Source of the DNA: Streptomyces marincola
Lineage (GTDB): Bacteria; Actinomycetota; Actinomycetes; Streptomycetales; Streptomycetaceae
Assembly (NCBI RefSeq): GCF_020410765.1
Contig: NZ_CP084541.1
Location: forward strand, 4,917,001-4,981,000
Direction of reading: 5' to 3'
DNA: 64,000 nt
The translations under genes were made by a program, and so were the position numbers. The notes below the pieces were generated by a model, which worked only from the letters and a program-made list of their open reading frames with translations, made no database searches and was not told the DNA's origin. This document shows, one piece after another, positions 32,576 to 40,966 of the stretch (the first letter of the stretch is position 1; each line of letters opens with the position of its first letter).

Positions 32576-33451
32576 CTAGACCTCGGATGCGGCCTGGTTC
32601 CGTGCGGACGGCTCGCCCGCGAAGCCGGGCGGCGTCTCCAGCGCGTACCCCACACCGTGCACGGTGCGGATCCGCTCGGCCCCGATCTTCCGCCGCAGCG
32701 CCTTGACGTGGCTGTCCACCGTCCTGGTGCCCGAGGCGTCCGCCCAGTCCCAGACCTCGGCGAGCAGCTGCTCGCGGGTGAGCACCGCGCGGGGGGAGCG
32801 GGCCAGGCACATCAGCAGGTCGAACTCGGTGGGGGTGAGGTGGATGTCTTTGCCCGCGGCCCGCACCCGCCGCTGGGTGCGGTCGATCTCCAGGTCGCCC
32901 AGCCGGACGCTGCCGGGGCGCGGCGTGGTGGCGGCGACGGCGGCGCGTTCGATTCTTCTCAGAAGCACATGCGATCTGGCGACCAGCTCCCGCATGGAGA
33001 AGGGCTTCGTCATGTAGTCGTCCGCGCCGACGCCGAGGCCGACGAGCATGTCGGTCTCGTCGTCGCGCGCGGTGAGCATCAGCACCGGGACCGGGCGCTG
33101 CGCCTGCACCCGCCGGCAGACCTCAAGGCCGTCGAACCCCGGCAGCATCACGTCGAGGATCAGCAGGTCGGGGTGCCAGGCGGCGGCGGTCTCGACCGCC
33201 GCGGGCCCGTCGGCCGCGGTCTGGACGAGGAAGCCCTCGGCGCGCAGCCGCGCCGCGATGGCCTCCACGATGGTGGGGTCGTCCTCCACGACCAGGACGC
33301 GCCGCTGGGCGCCCGGCGTGGTGACCGGCGCGCTGTGGTGCCCCGGGTGGTCGGCCTGGCCGGGCTCGTGCGCGTCGGCAGGCGGCGTCGCGGGTGGCTG
33401 CTCCGGATGGTTCCGGTCCATCGGAGGAGTTCTCGTCTCTGTCTGATTCAT
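32576..33451 (-). CDS. OmpR/PhoB-family response regulator
   Basis: This 291-residue regulator has an unusual ~48-residue Pro/His-rich N-terminal extension, then a receiver domain (VLVVEDDPTIVEAIAA; phospho-Asp in LLILDVMLPG; Lys in YMTKPFS). A C-terminal winged helix follows (IHLTPTEFDLLMCLARSPRAV; VDSHVKALRRKIG; IRTVHGVGYAL). It is transcribed ahead of, and coupled to, the histidine kinase. The ATG at 33451 follows GGGCGGGA. Targets are unknown, possibly including kgd next door (inference). Confidence 0.95.
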   Translation of the reverse strand: MNQTETRTPPMDRNHPEQPPATPPADAHEPGQADHPGHHSAPVTTPGAQRRVLVVEDDPTIVEAIAARLRAEGFLVQTAADGPAAVETAAAWHPDLLILDVMLPGFDGLEVCRRVQAQRPVPVLMLTARDDETDMLVGLGVGADDYMTKPFSMRELVARSHVLLRRIERAAVAATTPRPGSVRLGDLEIDRTQRRVRAAGKDIHLTPTEFDLLMCLARSPRAVLTREQLLAEVWDWADASGTRTVDSHVKALRRKIGAERIRTVHGVGYALETPPGFAGEPSARNQAASEV

Positions 33452-33553
33452 GGTGTCCCGCCCCCGGGATCGGTTGTGGGCCAGTCGGCTGGTTCTGGCC
33501 TTCAGGTGCCGGTGAGCACTCTCAGCAGAGTAAAGCGCTCGGTCAGCCCGCGG

Positions 33554-34270
33554 CTACGCACACTGCCTGGCGAGATGATGGCTGGCGAGAAAGAGCACGT
33601 CCGGAACGCCCCTGGCGACGGGCACTTCTCTGGTGCGAACATCGGCGAATCCGGCATTGCGCAGAAGTCGCGGGAAATCCTCGGAAGGCCGGGCGGACCA
33701 CACGGCCAGCACCCCGCCGGGTCGCAGCCGCGCGCGGCAGGCGGCGAGTCCCTCGGGGGAGTAGAGGCCGTCGTTGTCCGATGTGACCGTCCAGTCGGGG
33801 CCGTTGTCGACATCGAGGCACAGCGCGTCGTACGGCGGCCCCGGGGCCGCGAGGTGCGCGGCGAGGTCGGCGTGCAGCAGTTCGGTGCGCGGGTCGGCGA
33901 GCGCGCCGGCGGTGAGCGCGGCCAGCGGTCCCGAGCGGTGCCAGTCGAGGATGGCCTGTTCTCGTTCCACGACGGCGATGCGGCCCCAGCGCGGCTCGGC
34001 CGCGGCCTCGGCCAGGGAGAAGCCGACGCCGAGGCCGCCGATGAGCAGGTCGGGGGGCGGCGCGTCGGCGGGCCGGCCGGAGAGCGCGGCCAACGCGGCG
34101 GACACCAGGAGGCGCTCCGAGCGGCCGTCCGAAGTGTCCATCAGGAAGCAGCCGTTGGCGATGATCTGGAGGAGCGTTCCGTGCCGGCGCAGGACCACTT
34201 CGCCGTGCGGCCCCGTCCTGCGGTCGAGCACGACCGGGCGGCTGTCGTCGGTGAGCGGGACGGAGGTCAT
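33554..34270 (-). CDS. Spermidine synthase-like methyltransferase-fold protein
   Basis: The 238-residue protein has the spermidine-synthase/SAM-fold order. It begins with GEVVLRRHGTLLQIIANGCFLMDT, then LLIGGLGVGFSLAEA (nucleotide-binding Gly loop), RIAVVEREQAILDWH (acidic residue), DALCLDVDNGPDW and LRPGGVLAVWSARPS. True spermidine synthases keep a Y-D-V-I-x-D active site; here the motif is YDALCLDVDN, so a methyltransferase or unknown aminopropyltransferase-like role is possible. I chose the ATG at 34270; one at 34279 is in frame. No Shine-Dalgarno is visible, and CACAAT seven to nine bases upstream could be a -10, suggesting leaderless translation. Confidence 0.78.
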   Translation of the reverse strand: MTSVPLTDDSRPVVLDRRTGPHGEVVLRRHGTLLQIIANGCFLMDTSDGRSERLLVSAALAALSGRPADAPPPDLLIGGLGVGFSLAEAAAEPRWGRIAVVEREQAILDWHRSGPLAALTAGALADPRTELLHADLAAHLAAPGPPYDALCLDVDNGPDWTVTSDNDGLYSPEGLAACRARLRPGGVLAVWSARPSEDFPRLLRNAGFADVRTREVPVARGVPDVLFLASHHLARQCA

Positions 34271-34448
34271 GCGCGCCATTGTGGCGCACGGGCCGCGGGG
34301 CCCGACCGCGCGCGGGACGGAACCGGCCCCCGGCGGGCTCGGCGCGCGAGATCGGCGCGCGGGGGAGGCGCGCGGGCCGGGTGAACGCGCGGCCGGGAGG
34401 CGCGTGGAACGGGGGCGCACGCCGGGAGCGGGCCGCCGCGCGCCGGTG

Positions 34449-35261
34449 TCAGAGGAGCGCGAGCACGGCCGTCGCGTCGTCGTGCGCCTTGCCGCGCGGG
34501 AACGCCGCGCCGTCCGGGTCGGCCAGCTCCGCGGCGCGCACCTGGCGGATCGCCTCGGCCGGTCCCGGGCCCGCCAGCACCGTGAACAGGTCGGCCCAGC
34601 CGCCGAGGCGGAACGTCTCGACCCAGCGTCCGACGCCGTCCGTCAGGGCGGCAAGCGAGCGCACCTCGCCGCGCGGCACCACCCCGGTCACCGCGCGGGC
34701 CGCGACGGCCGGGTCGGCCGCGGCCGTGAAGAAGCCGCCGGGCGCGTTCCGCATGGACTCGATCCAGGCGACGCGCTCGGCGCGCGGCAACCGGCGGGCG
34801 GCGGGGAGCAGTTCGTCGAGGCGGCTGTCCAGTACCGGCCGTACGGCCCCGCCGTGATCCTCGATCAGCAGCACCGAGTCGGAGAGCACCAGGTACTCGA
34901 CGTCGTGCTCGTCCCAGCGCGCGCAGACCACCGTGGCCTGCGGCGTTCTGGGGTGAGAAAGGTCACAGGCGGCCCGATGGGCGTGCGCGCAGCGGGAGAT
35001 GGCCTCGGCCAGGCAGTCGCGCAGCGGTGATTCCCTGGCGGCGGCGCAGCGTTCGAGCAGGGTCCCGCCGAGCCGCGCGGCGAACCAGGCGACGCCGTGC
35101 GCGCAGCCGCCCGGCGGCGTCCCCGGATCGGCGGCCGGACCCGTCACGCCGTCGAGGAGGACGAGGGCGCCCCCGGTGCCGCCCGCCGGCACGGCCGTGG
35201 CGGTGAAGTCCTCGTTCGGGTGCCCGGGACTGCCGGGCTCGGTGGCGGACTGGACGCGCAT
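34449..35261 (-). CDS. PP2C-like protein phosphatase
   Basis: This 270-residue protein resembles PP2C-type Ser/Thr phosphatases. GHPNEDFTATAV, LVLLDGVTG (metal-site D-G), LSDSVLLI, RSLAALTDGVGRW and a C-terminal KAHDDATAVLAL, whose DD-A motif binds metal, occur in order. Several canonical Gly/Asp positions are shifted (a longer loop after NEDF), so activity is likely but not certain. The function is probably dephosphorylation in a Ser/Thr-kinase circuit. The ATG is at 35261, divergent from the large histidine-kinase gene. Confidence 0.75.
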   Translation of the reverse strand: MRVQSATEPGSPGHPNEDFTATAVPAGGTGGALVLLDGVTGPAADPGTPPGGCAHGVAWFAARLGGTLLERCAAARESPLRDCLAEAISRCAHAHRAACDLSHPRTPQATVVCARWDEHDVEYLVLSDSVLLIEDHGGAVRPVLDSRLDELLPAARRLPRAERVAWIESMRNAPGGFFTAAADPAVAARAVTGVVPRGEVRSLAALTDGVGRWVETFRLGGWADLFTVLAGPGPAEAIRQVRAAELADPDGAAFPRGKAHDDATAVLALL

Positions 35262-35506
35262 GGTGATCAGTCTGCCGTAGGCTGGTTCGCGTCACCGAAT
35301 GCGGCAACGACACCCCTCCGACCGTCGGTCGGGAAGCGGAGATCCTGCCAGGCGGCCGGGCGGAACACCAGTGGGATCCGCCGGCCCGCGGGGACGCACT
35401 CCGGCTGCGGCTTGTTCGCCAACTCCGGGTGTTGTTCACTCCTTCGGGTGGCCGGGCGGGGGGAAGGCCCCCCGGTCCTGTCGGCGCTGGCATGGTCGGT
35501 GCCCAC

Positions 35507-38014
35507 GTGACGAGAATGCGAGCACAGGTGCGGAAGAAGAAACTGCACGGACCCGCCGACCCGTCGCCTTCCGCATCGTCGGGCTCCCGCTCGGACTCGC
35601 GGGGGCGTGCGGTGCGGGGACGGCGCGTGAGGGTCCGCAGCCGGTTGCTGACCGGGGTGTTGCTGACCAGCGTCGCCGTGATCACCGCGGGCGCCCCCGC
35701 ACTGCACGCGGCCGTCTCCGAGCTGACCGAGGCTCAGGACCGGGTGGCGGACGCGGAGCTCGGCCGGCGGGCGCTCTCGCTCTCCCACGTGCTGGCCGAC
35801 GAACGCGACGCGCTGGTCGTCGCCCTCGCGGCCGGAGACCCCGAGGCCCTGGGCTCGGCGCTCACCGAGGACGCGCGCGCCCGCGCGGACCGCGCGGCCG
35901 ATGCCCTGCCGCGCGCCGCCGGTGAGCAGGCGCACGCCGGGCTCGACGCGTTGCCCGCCGCGCGGGAACGCGCCCTCGCGGGCGACAGCACGCCAGCCGA
36001 GACGTTCGACGTGTACACCGCGCTCATCGAGGACCTGGACGCCGTCTTCCGCCGCGTCGACCCGGACGGCGGCGCGCTGCCCGACCTGGCCAGGGCCGTG
36101 CACGCCTCGTCCGCCACGCGGGGGCTGCTGCTCGCCGCCCTCCAGGAGGAGGGCGACGCCACGGCCGAGGCCGCCGCGCTGGCCCGCCGCGAGCACCTGC
36201 GGGAGGAGTCGGCGCTCGCCGACTTCGCGGCCACCGCGGACGCCGAGGCGCTCGGCGCGTACGAACGGACCGTCACGGGACCCGAGGCGGAGGCGGCCGA
36301 GGAGTACCTCGCCGTCCTGGCCGCGGGGCTGCCCCAGGGCGCCGAGGGCGGAGCGCTCGTTCCCTCCGAGGTGCACGAGGCGCTGCTCGCGCGCACCGGC
36401 CAGCAGCGCGGCGTCCTGTCGTCGCTCGCCGCGGAGCGGGCCGACAGCATCGAGGGCGAGCGCGGCGAGGCGCTGACCTGGCTCCAGGCGACCGGCGGCA
36501 TGGTGGGCCTCGCCCTGGTCCTGGCCATCGGGGTCAGCGTGCAGACCGCGAGGTCGCTCACCCGCCCGCTGGCCACCGTGCGCCTGGGCACCCGCCGCGT
36601 CGCCGCCGACCCGGCGGGCGAGGAGCCGGTCAAGTACATCGGCCGCAACGACGAGTTCGCCGAGGTCGTCGCCTCCGTCAACGCCCTGCGCTCGCGCACG
36701 GTCGCGCTCCAGGAGGAAGCGGTGCGCGCCGCGAACGAGGCGGCGCGCGCCGCCGACGAGGCCGCGCGCGCCGAGCGGGACCGGGGCGGCCTGCGGGCCG
36801 AGCGGGACCGGCTGCTGACCGAGCAGAGCGAGCTGAACGCCCGCCTCGCGGCGCTGCACGGCGCGGTGCACGGCATGTTCGCGCACCACGCGCAACGCCT
36901 GTTGGCCCTGATCGGTGAGCAACTGACCGTCATCGAGGGCCTTGAGGAGCACGAGACCGACCCCGACCGGCTCGCGGTGCTGTTCTCCCTCGACCACCTC
37001 GCCGCGCGGGTGCGCCGGCACGGCGAGAACCTGCTGCTGCTCGCCGGCGCCGAGCCCATCGCCCACGCGGGCGAGCCGACGCCGCTCATCGACGTGGCGC
37101 GGGCGGCCGTCAGCGAGATAGAGCTGTACGAGCTGGTGGAGACCGCGCCGCCGCCCCCGCCGGCGCGTGTGGTGGCCGCCGCGGCCCGGGACCTCAGCCA
37201 CCTCCTGGCCGAACTGCTCGACAACGCGACCGCGTACTCGCCCGCCGGTACCCGGGTGCGGCTCACCGCGCGCTGGGCCGAGCGCGAGCTGGTGTTCTAC
37301 GTGGAGGACGAGGGCTTCGGCCTGTCGGCGGACCGGATCGCGGAGTTGAACGCGCGGCTGGCCGACCCGGTCACCCCGCCGCCGGGGGCCGAGGGCGTGC
37401 ACGGCGGCGAGGGCATCGGCATGGGCCTGTACACGGTGGCGCGCCTGGCCGCGCGGCACGGCCTGCGCTGCTGGCTGGCCGCGCGGCCGGGCGGGGGCAC
37501 GGTGGCCCAGGTGGTCGTGCCCGCCGCCTTGGTCGACACGATGCCGGAGGGGTACGCGGCCGAGGCCGCGGGCGTGTCCGCCGGGCCGGGGGCGCTCGAC
37601 ACCGGTTCGTTCGCCGTCGGCGGCTCGTTCACCGATACGGGCTCGTTCACCGGCGCGGTGGCCTTCACCGACACCGGCTCCCTGGCCGGCGTGGGCCCCG
37701 GCGCCGGAACGGGCGCGGTGCCGCGGGTCGGCCAGGTGCCCGAGCAGGCCACCGGGCCGCTGCCCGAGCACGCCAGGGCGGAGGACACCACGCCGCGGAT
37801 CCAGGGCACCACGGACAGCGGGCTGCCCCGGCGCAGCCGGGGCAGCGCGGCCCCGGCCGCCGCCCCGGCGCAGGACCGGGCGCGCGGGGTGGACGCCGAG
37901 GACCTGCGGCGCCGCCTCGGCGGGTTCCAGCGCGGTGCCAGGGACGGGCACAGGGACGCGGCCAGGGCGGCCGACGGGCACGCGGGCGAGCCGGGAGAAG
38001 GGGTGCCGACATGA
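35507..38014 (+). CDS. Nitrate/nitrite-sensing-type histidine kinase (conservon CvnA-like)
   Basis: This protein of about 835 residues has a basic N-terminus and a TM helix at about 50-66 (LLTGVLLTSVAVITAG). An extracytoplasmic helical NIT domain (about 75-330) and a second TM helix (GGMVGLALVLAIGVSV) follow. A HAMP-like segment with an Ala/Glu coiled coil leads to a DHp-like helix (VHGMFAHHAQRLLALIG) and an HATPase (HLLAELLDNATAYSP; EDEGFGLS; GIGMGLYTVARLAA). The C-terminus is a ~170-residue disordered tail with TDTGSF-type repeats. It overlaps the roadblock gene (ATGA), the CvnA-CvnB arrangement. The start is uncertain: GTG 35507 or ATG 35492/35516. Confidence 0.85.
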   Translation: MTRMRAQVRKKKLHGPADPSPSASSGSRSDSRGRAVRGRRVRVRSRLLTGVLLTSVAVITAGAPALHAAVSELTEAQDRVADAELGRRALSLSHVLADERDALVVALAAGDPEALGSALTEDARARADRAADALPRAAGEQAHAGLDALPAARERALAGDSTPAETFDVYTALIEDLDAVFRRVDPDGGALPDLARAVHASSATRGLLLAALQEEGDATAEAAALARREHLREESALADFAATADAEALGAYERTVTGPEAEAAEEYLAVLAAGLPQGAEGGALVPSEVHEALLARTGQQRGVLSSLAAERADSIEGERGEALTWLQATGGMVGLALVLAIGVSVQTARSLTRPLATVRLGTRRVAADPAGEEPVKYIGRNDEFAEVVASVNALRSRTVALQEEAVRAANEAARAADEAARAERDRGGLRAERDRLLTEQSELNARLAALHGAVHGMFAHHAQRLLALIGEQLTVIEGLEEHETDPDRLAVLFSLDHLAARVRRHGENLLLLAGAEPIAHAGEPTPLIDVARAAVSEIELYELVETAPPPPPARVVAAAARDLSHLLAELLDNATAYSPAGTRVRLTARWAERELVFYVEDEGFGLSADRIAELNARLADPVTPPPGAEGVHGGEGIGMGLYTVARLAARHGLRCWLAARPGGGTVAQVVVPAALVDTMPEGYAAEAAGVSAGPGALDTGSFAVGGSFTDTGSFTGAVAFTDTGSLAGVGPGAGTGAVPRVGQVPEQATGPLPEHARAEDTTPRIQGTTDSGLPRRSRGSAAPAAAPAQDRARGVDAEDLRRRLGGFQRGARDGHRDAARAADGHAGEPGEGVPT

Positions 38015-38502
38015 CGTCCCCGACCTGGACCTCGTCCGCGGGCGCCACCGGTGGCCGGGGCCGCGACGATCTGCGCTGGCTGCTGTCCCGGCTGGTCGCC
38101 GAGGTGCCCGGCATGCTGTCGGTCGCGGTCGTCTCCGCCGACGGGCTGCTGCTCCTGTCGTCCGAGCCCGAGGACGGCGTTCCGCGGCACAGGACCGTGG
38201 GGCCGATGGGCGCCGCCGCCGACCTGGCGACGGTCGTCTCCGGGCTCGGCAGCCTGACCTCGGGGGCGGCGACCCTGATGGACGGCGGCGGGGTCCGGCA
38301 GACGCTGGTCGCGATGCAGACGGGGAACCTGCTGGTCATGTCCATCAGCGACGGCTCGCTGCTCGGGGCCTGGACCACGCCGGAGGCCGACATGAGCACG
38401 GTGACCTACCACATGGCGCTGTTCGTCGGCCGGGCCGGGCACCTGCTCACGCCGGAACTGCGCGCGGAGCTGCGGCAGACCGACGGCCGCAGGCAGCGGT
38501 AG
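38011..38502 (+). CDS. Roadblock/LC7-domain protein (CvnB-like)
   Basis: This 163-residue protein has the Roadblock/LC7 fold: DDLRWLLSRLVAEVPGMLSVAVVSADGLLL followed by strands VAMQTGNLLVMSIS and an amphipathic helix. In Streptomyces conservons it acts with the CvnA kinase to regulate a small GTPase. The DUF742 and GTPase genes normally completing the operon are absent here: the next gene is a questin-oxidase-like gene 113 bp away. It overlaps the kinase gene by four bases. Confidence 0.9.
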   Translation: MTSPTWTSSAGATGGRGRDDLRWLLSRLVAEVPGMLSVAVVSADGLLLLSSEPEDGVPRHRTVGPMGAAADLATVVSGLGSLTSGAATLMDGGGVRQTLVAMQTGNLLVMSISDGSLLGAWTTPEADMSTVTYHMALFVGRAGHLLTPELRAELRQTDGRRQR

Positions 38503-38552
38503 CGGGCTGCCCGGCGCCGTCGGCGCCGCGGGCCAGGGGCCGGCGGCACCCG

Positions 38553-38578
38553 GGGCCGATGTCCTAGGACTTCGGCCC
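38553..38578. promoter_or_regulatory. 26-bp inverted repeat upstream of the questin-oxidase-like gene
   Basis: The arms GGGCCGATGTCCT (38553-38565) and AGGACTTCGGCCC (38566-38578) match at 12 of 13 positions with no spacer, centred on the palindrome GTCCTAGGAC. It ends 24 bp before the -10-like TAGCGT, so it overlaps where a -35 should be and is a plausible operator. Confidence 0.5.
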
Positions 38579-38602
38579 GTTTCGCCGCCGCGGGGTTCGG
38601 CC

Positions 38603-38608
38603 TAGCGT
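38603..38608 (+). promoter_or_regulatory. -10 element of a probably leaderless transcript
   Basis: TAGCGT ends seven bases before the ATG at 38616, with no Shine-Dalgarno sequence. This is the standard geometry of leaderless Streptomyces mRNAs. Confidence 0.5.
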
Positions 38609-38615
38609 CGCCGCC

Positions 38616-39668
38616 ATGGATACGACGGGCATGCTCGACGAGGGGCTGCAACGACTGCACAGGTCGGGGCCGGAACGGCTCGGACGGCTCACCAACCACG
38701 CGCCGATGGCCATCGAGGCGCTGGCCGCGCGCGGCCGGGCCGGCTCGGTGCACCGGTGGCTCGACCGCTACGCGCGCAAGCTTGAGGACTTCCCGCCGAG
38801 GGTCGAGCCGATCACGGCCGCCTCCTGGGAGCCGGCCCTGGGCGACCCCCGTCGCGCCGCGGACTGGATCGACCACTTCAGCCGCGAGATCGCCGCGCGT
38901 CCCTGGCGCGAGGTGCTGACCGAGTGGTGGCCCCGGCTCCTGCCGGGCATGTACGGCGGTTCGACCCATCCGGTGATCCGGGTGGGCCACGCCGTGCGCA
39001 CCCTGCTGGCCGGCGACGGCACAGAACCGCGGCTGACCGAACTCGCGCACGGCCTGGGGTACTGGGCCGCCCGGTACCGCCGCGTCACGTGCCGCCTCTC
39101 GCCGCCCGCCGCCGGAGGCGCGAGCGCCGCGCTCGACGCCGTGCCGCCGATCGCCGCACGCGGCGGCGGCTTCGCCGCCCGGCTCGACCACGTCACGGAC
39201 CTGCCGGCGTGGGCGGACGCGGTCACGGATCCGCACGCGGCGCGCGACCGCCTCGCCGAGCTGGTGCGGGCGGCGACGTACCGGTATGCCACCCACGGGC
39301 ACGGCGAGGAGACCATGCTGGTCCATGCGGCCACGGCCCCCAACGCCGTCCTGCGCACCCTGCCCGCGCTCCCGCCCGCCCTCTGGGCCCCGAGCCTGCG
39401 GGCGGCCTGGGCGGCCTCCGCGGCGGTCACCGCGATGTACGCGCCGCCGGAGCCGGCCGCCTTCGCCCCCGCGGGGAGCCTGACCCCGGAGGAGGTGTTC
39501 GAACGGGCCGTGCGGCACGGCGACGAGCACGTCATCAAGCTGACCGACACGGCCCTGGACATCGGTGACGCACGGGCCCTGGCGGCGGCGCTGCGCTGCG
39601 TGGAGCTGAGCGAACCGCTCCGCTGGGCGGTGTCGTGCGGGTCAGGCACGCGGCAGCGGCAACGGTAA
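38616..39668 (+). CDS. Questin oxidase-like (DUF4243) protein
   Basis: The 350-residue protein matches the questin oxidase/DUF4243 pattern: LTNHAPMAIEALAARGR and VHRWLDRYARKLEDFPP near the N-terminus, then GLLPGMYGGSTHPVIRVGHAVRTL-like motifs and LGYWAARY. The His and Asp/Glu residues of these motifs are conserved. Fungal members perform a Baeyer-Villiger-type ring opening of anthraquinones, whereas bacterial members are of unknown role. It is not obviously part of a biosynthetic cluster here. It is probably leaderless (see -10 at 38603), and a 26-bp dyad lies upstream. Confidence 0.78.
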   Translation: MDTTGMLDEGLQRLHRSGPERLGRLTNHAPMAIEALAARGRAGSVHRWLDRYARKLEDFPPRVEPITAASWEPALGDPRRAADWIDHFSREIAARPWREVLTEWWPRLLPGMYGGSTHPVIRVGHAVRTLLAGDGTEPRLTELAHGLGYWAARYRRVTCRLSPPAAGGASAALDAVPPIAARGGGFAARLDHVTDLPAWADAVTDPHAARDRLAELVRAATYRYATHGHGEETMLVHAATAPNAVLRTLPALPPALWAPSLRAAWAASAAVTAMYAPPEPAAFAPAGSLTPEEVFERAVRHGDEHVIKLTDTALDIGDARALAAALRCVELSEPLRWAVSCGSGTRQRQR

Positions 39669-39745
39669 CGGCAACGCGCGGACGGCGGGCGGCTCTTGGC
39701 CCCGGCGGGGCGGCGTTCCCGTGGCGGCCGGGGCAGGGCTCCCGG

Positions 39746-40525
39746 CTACCGCGCCTGCCGCGGCAGGGTGAGGACCTCGACCCCGTCCTCGGTGATGGCG
39801 ATCGTGTGCTCGCTGTGCGCGGTCCGGCAGCCGGTCGCGCTCCTGAGCGTCCATCCGTCGGCGTCGAAGACGAGGTCGGCGGTGTCCGCCATGATCCACG
39901 GCTCCAGTGCCAGCATCAGCCCGGGCCGCAGCGGGTAGCCGCGGCCGGGCCGCCCGGTGTTCGCGATGTGCGGGTCCTGGTGCATCGTCGAGCCGATGCC
40001 GTGCCCCCCGAACTCGGTGTTCACCGGGTATCCCGCCTCGCCGAGTACCGTGCCGATGGCGTGGGAGATGTCCCCGGTGCGCCCTCCCGGCCGGGCGGCG
40101 GCGATCCCGGAGGCGAGCGCGCGTTCCGTCGTGCTGATCAGCCGGACGCTCTCCTGGGGGCGCGCGTCGCCCACGATGAAGCTGATGGCGGAGTCAGCGG
40201 CGAGCCCGCGCAGGGAGACGGCGAGGTCGAGGGACAGCAGGTCGCCGTTCGCGAGCGTGTAGTCGTGCGGCCGTCCGTGCAGCACGGCGTCGTTGACGCC
40301 CGTGCAGATGTAGTGGCCGAACGGGCCGCGGCCGAAGGAGGGCGCGTAGTCGACGTAGCAGGACAGCGCTCCCGCCTCGGTGATCATCTCCTTGGTCCAC
40401 CGGTCGATGTCCAGCAGGTTCGTGCCGGGTGCGACGCGCCCTCGCAGCGTCGCCAGGATGTCGGCGACCAGCGCGCCCGTGTCCCTGGCCCGGCTCAGCT
40501 GGCTGGCGTTGAGGATCTCGATCAT
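39746..40525 (-). CDS. map: Methionine aminopeptidase, type I (likely paralogue)
   Basis: This 259-residue metallopeptidase removes the initiator Met from nascent proteins. The metal ligands are visible: the two Asp in LLSLDLAVSLRGLAADSA, His in GGHGIGSTMHQD, Glu in LALEPWIM and Glu in HSEHTIAI. It lacks the N-terminal zinc finger, as bacterial forms do. GGAAAGGG lies upstream of the ATG. It is transcribed divergently from an XRE regulator across the iteron array, suggesting it is a regulated second copy rather than the housekeeping one, but the rest of the genome is not seen. Confidence 0.92.
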   Translation of the reverse strand: MIEILNASQLSRARDTGALVADILATLRGRVAPGTNLLDIDRWTKEMITEAGALSCYVDYAPSFGRGPFGHYICTGVNDAVLHGRPHDYTLANGDLLSLDLAVSLRGLAADSAISFIVGDARPQESVRLISTTERALASGIAAARPGGRTGDISHAIGTVLGEAGYPVNTEFGGHGIGSTMHQDPHIANTGRPGRGYPLRPGLMLALEPWIMADTADLVFDADGWTLRSATGCRTAHSEHTIAITEDGVEVLTLPRQAR

Positions 40526-40542
40526 GCGGCACCCTTTCCGGT

Positions 40543-40626
40543 GGCCGATAACTATGCCGGGATAACTATACCGGCATTTTTTTACCGGGATAACTGTACC
40601 GGGATTACTGTACCGGTACTAGAATC
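40543..40626. promoter_or_regulatory. 14-bp iteron array between map and the XRE regulator
   Basis: Six contiguous 14-bp units (starting 40543, 40557, 40571, 40585, 40599, 40613) have consensus CCGGGATAACTRTA. The first and the third (40571) are degenerate but stay in exact register; the last two abut a perfect TACCGGTA palindrome (40611-40618). The array covers the -10/-35 zone of both divergent promoters. It is a probable operator for the adjacent XRE protein. Confidence 0.7.
40620..40625 (+). promoter_or_regulatory. -10 element of the XRE-regulator promoter
   Basis: TAGAAT ends seven bases before the ATG at 40633. No Shine-Dalgarno is seen, so the transcript is probably leaderless. It overlaps the last iteron, so the bound repressor would block it. 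Confidence 0.5.
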
Positions 40627-40632
40627 GGCAGC

Positions 40633-40944
40633 ATGGTCAGGTTGCCGCTCACTCCCGCAGAGGTCGAACGCGGACAGCGCCTCGGCGCCCTCCTGCGCCG
40701 GGCCAGAGGAGAGCGTTCGATGCTCGACATCGCGCTCGACGCGCGGGTCTCACCCGAGACCTTGAGAAAGATCGAGTCGGGCCGTGTGGCCACCCCCGCC
40801 TTCTCCACCATCGCGGCGATCGCCGATGTCCTCGGCCTCTCCCTCGACGCGGTGTGGGCCGAGATCAGCCGGCCGGAACGCGAGGTGGCGCCGGTCGGTT
40901 CAGGGCCGGGCGCGCCGCGGGGGGTGGCCTCGCGGGCCTCGTAG
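40633..40944 (+). CDS. XRE-family helix-turn-helix regulator
   Basis: This 103-residue protein has an HTH_3 domain (about 15-70): GALLRRARGERSMLDIALDARVSPETLRKIESG followed by PAFSTIAAIADVLGLSLDAVW. The recognition helix is VSPETLRKIES. A short Pro/Gly/Ala C-terminal tail follows. It lies head to head with map and next to the iteron array, so it is likely autoregulatory and controls map. The signal is unknown. Confidence 0.88.
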   Translation: MVRLPLTPAEVERGQRLGALLRRARGERSMLDIALDARVSPETLRKIESGRVATPAFSTIAAIADVLGLSLDAVWAEISRPEREVAPVGSGPGAPRGVASRAS

Positions 40945-40966
40945 GCCCGGGGGCGTCCCGCGAGCC

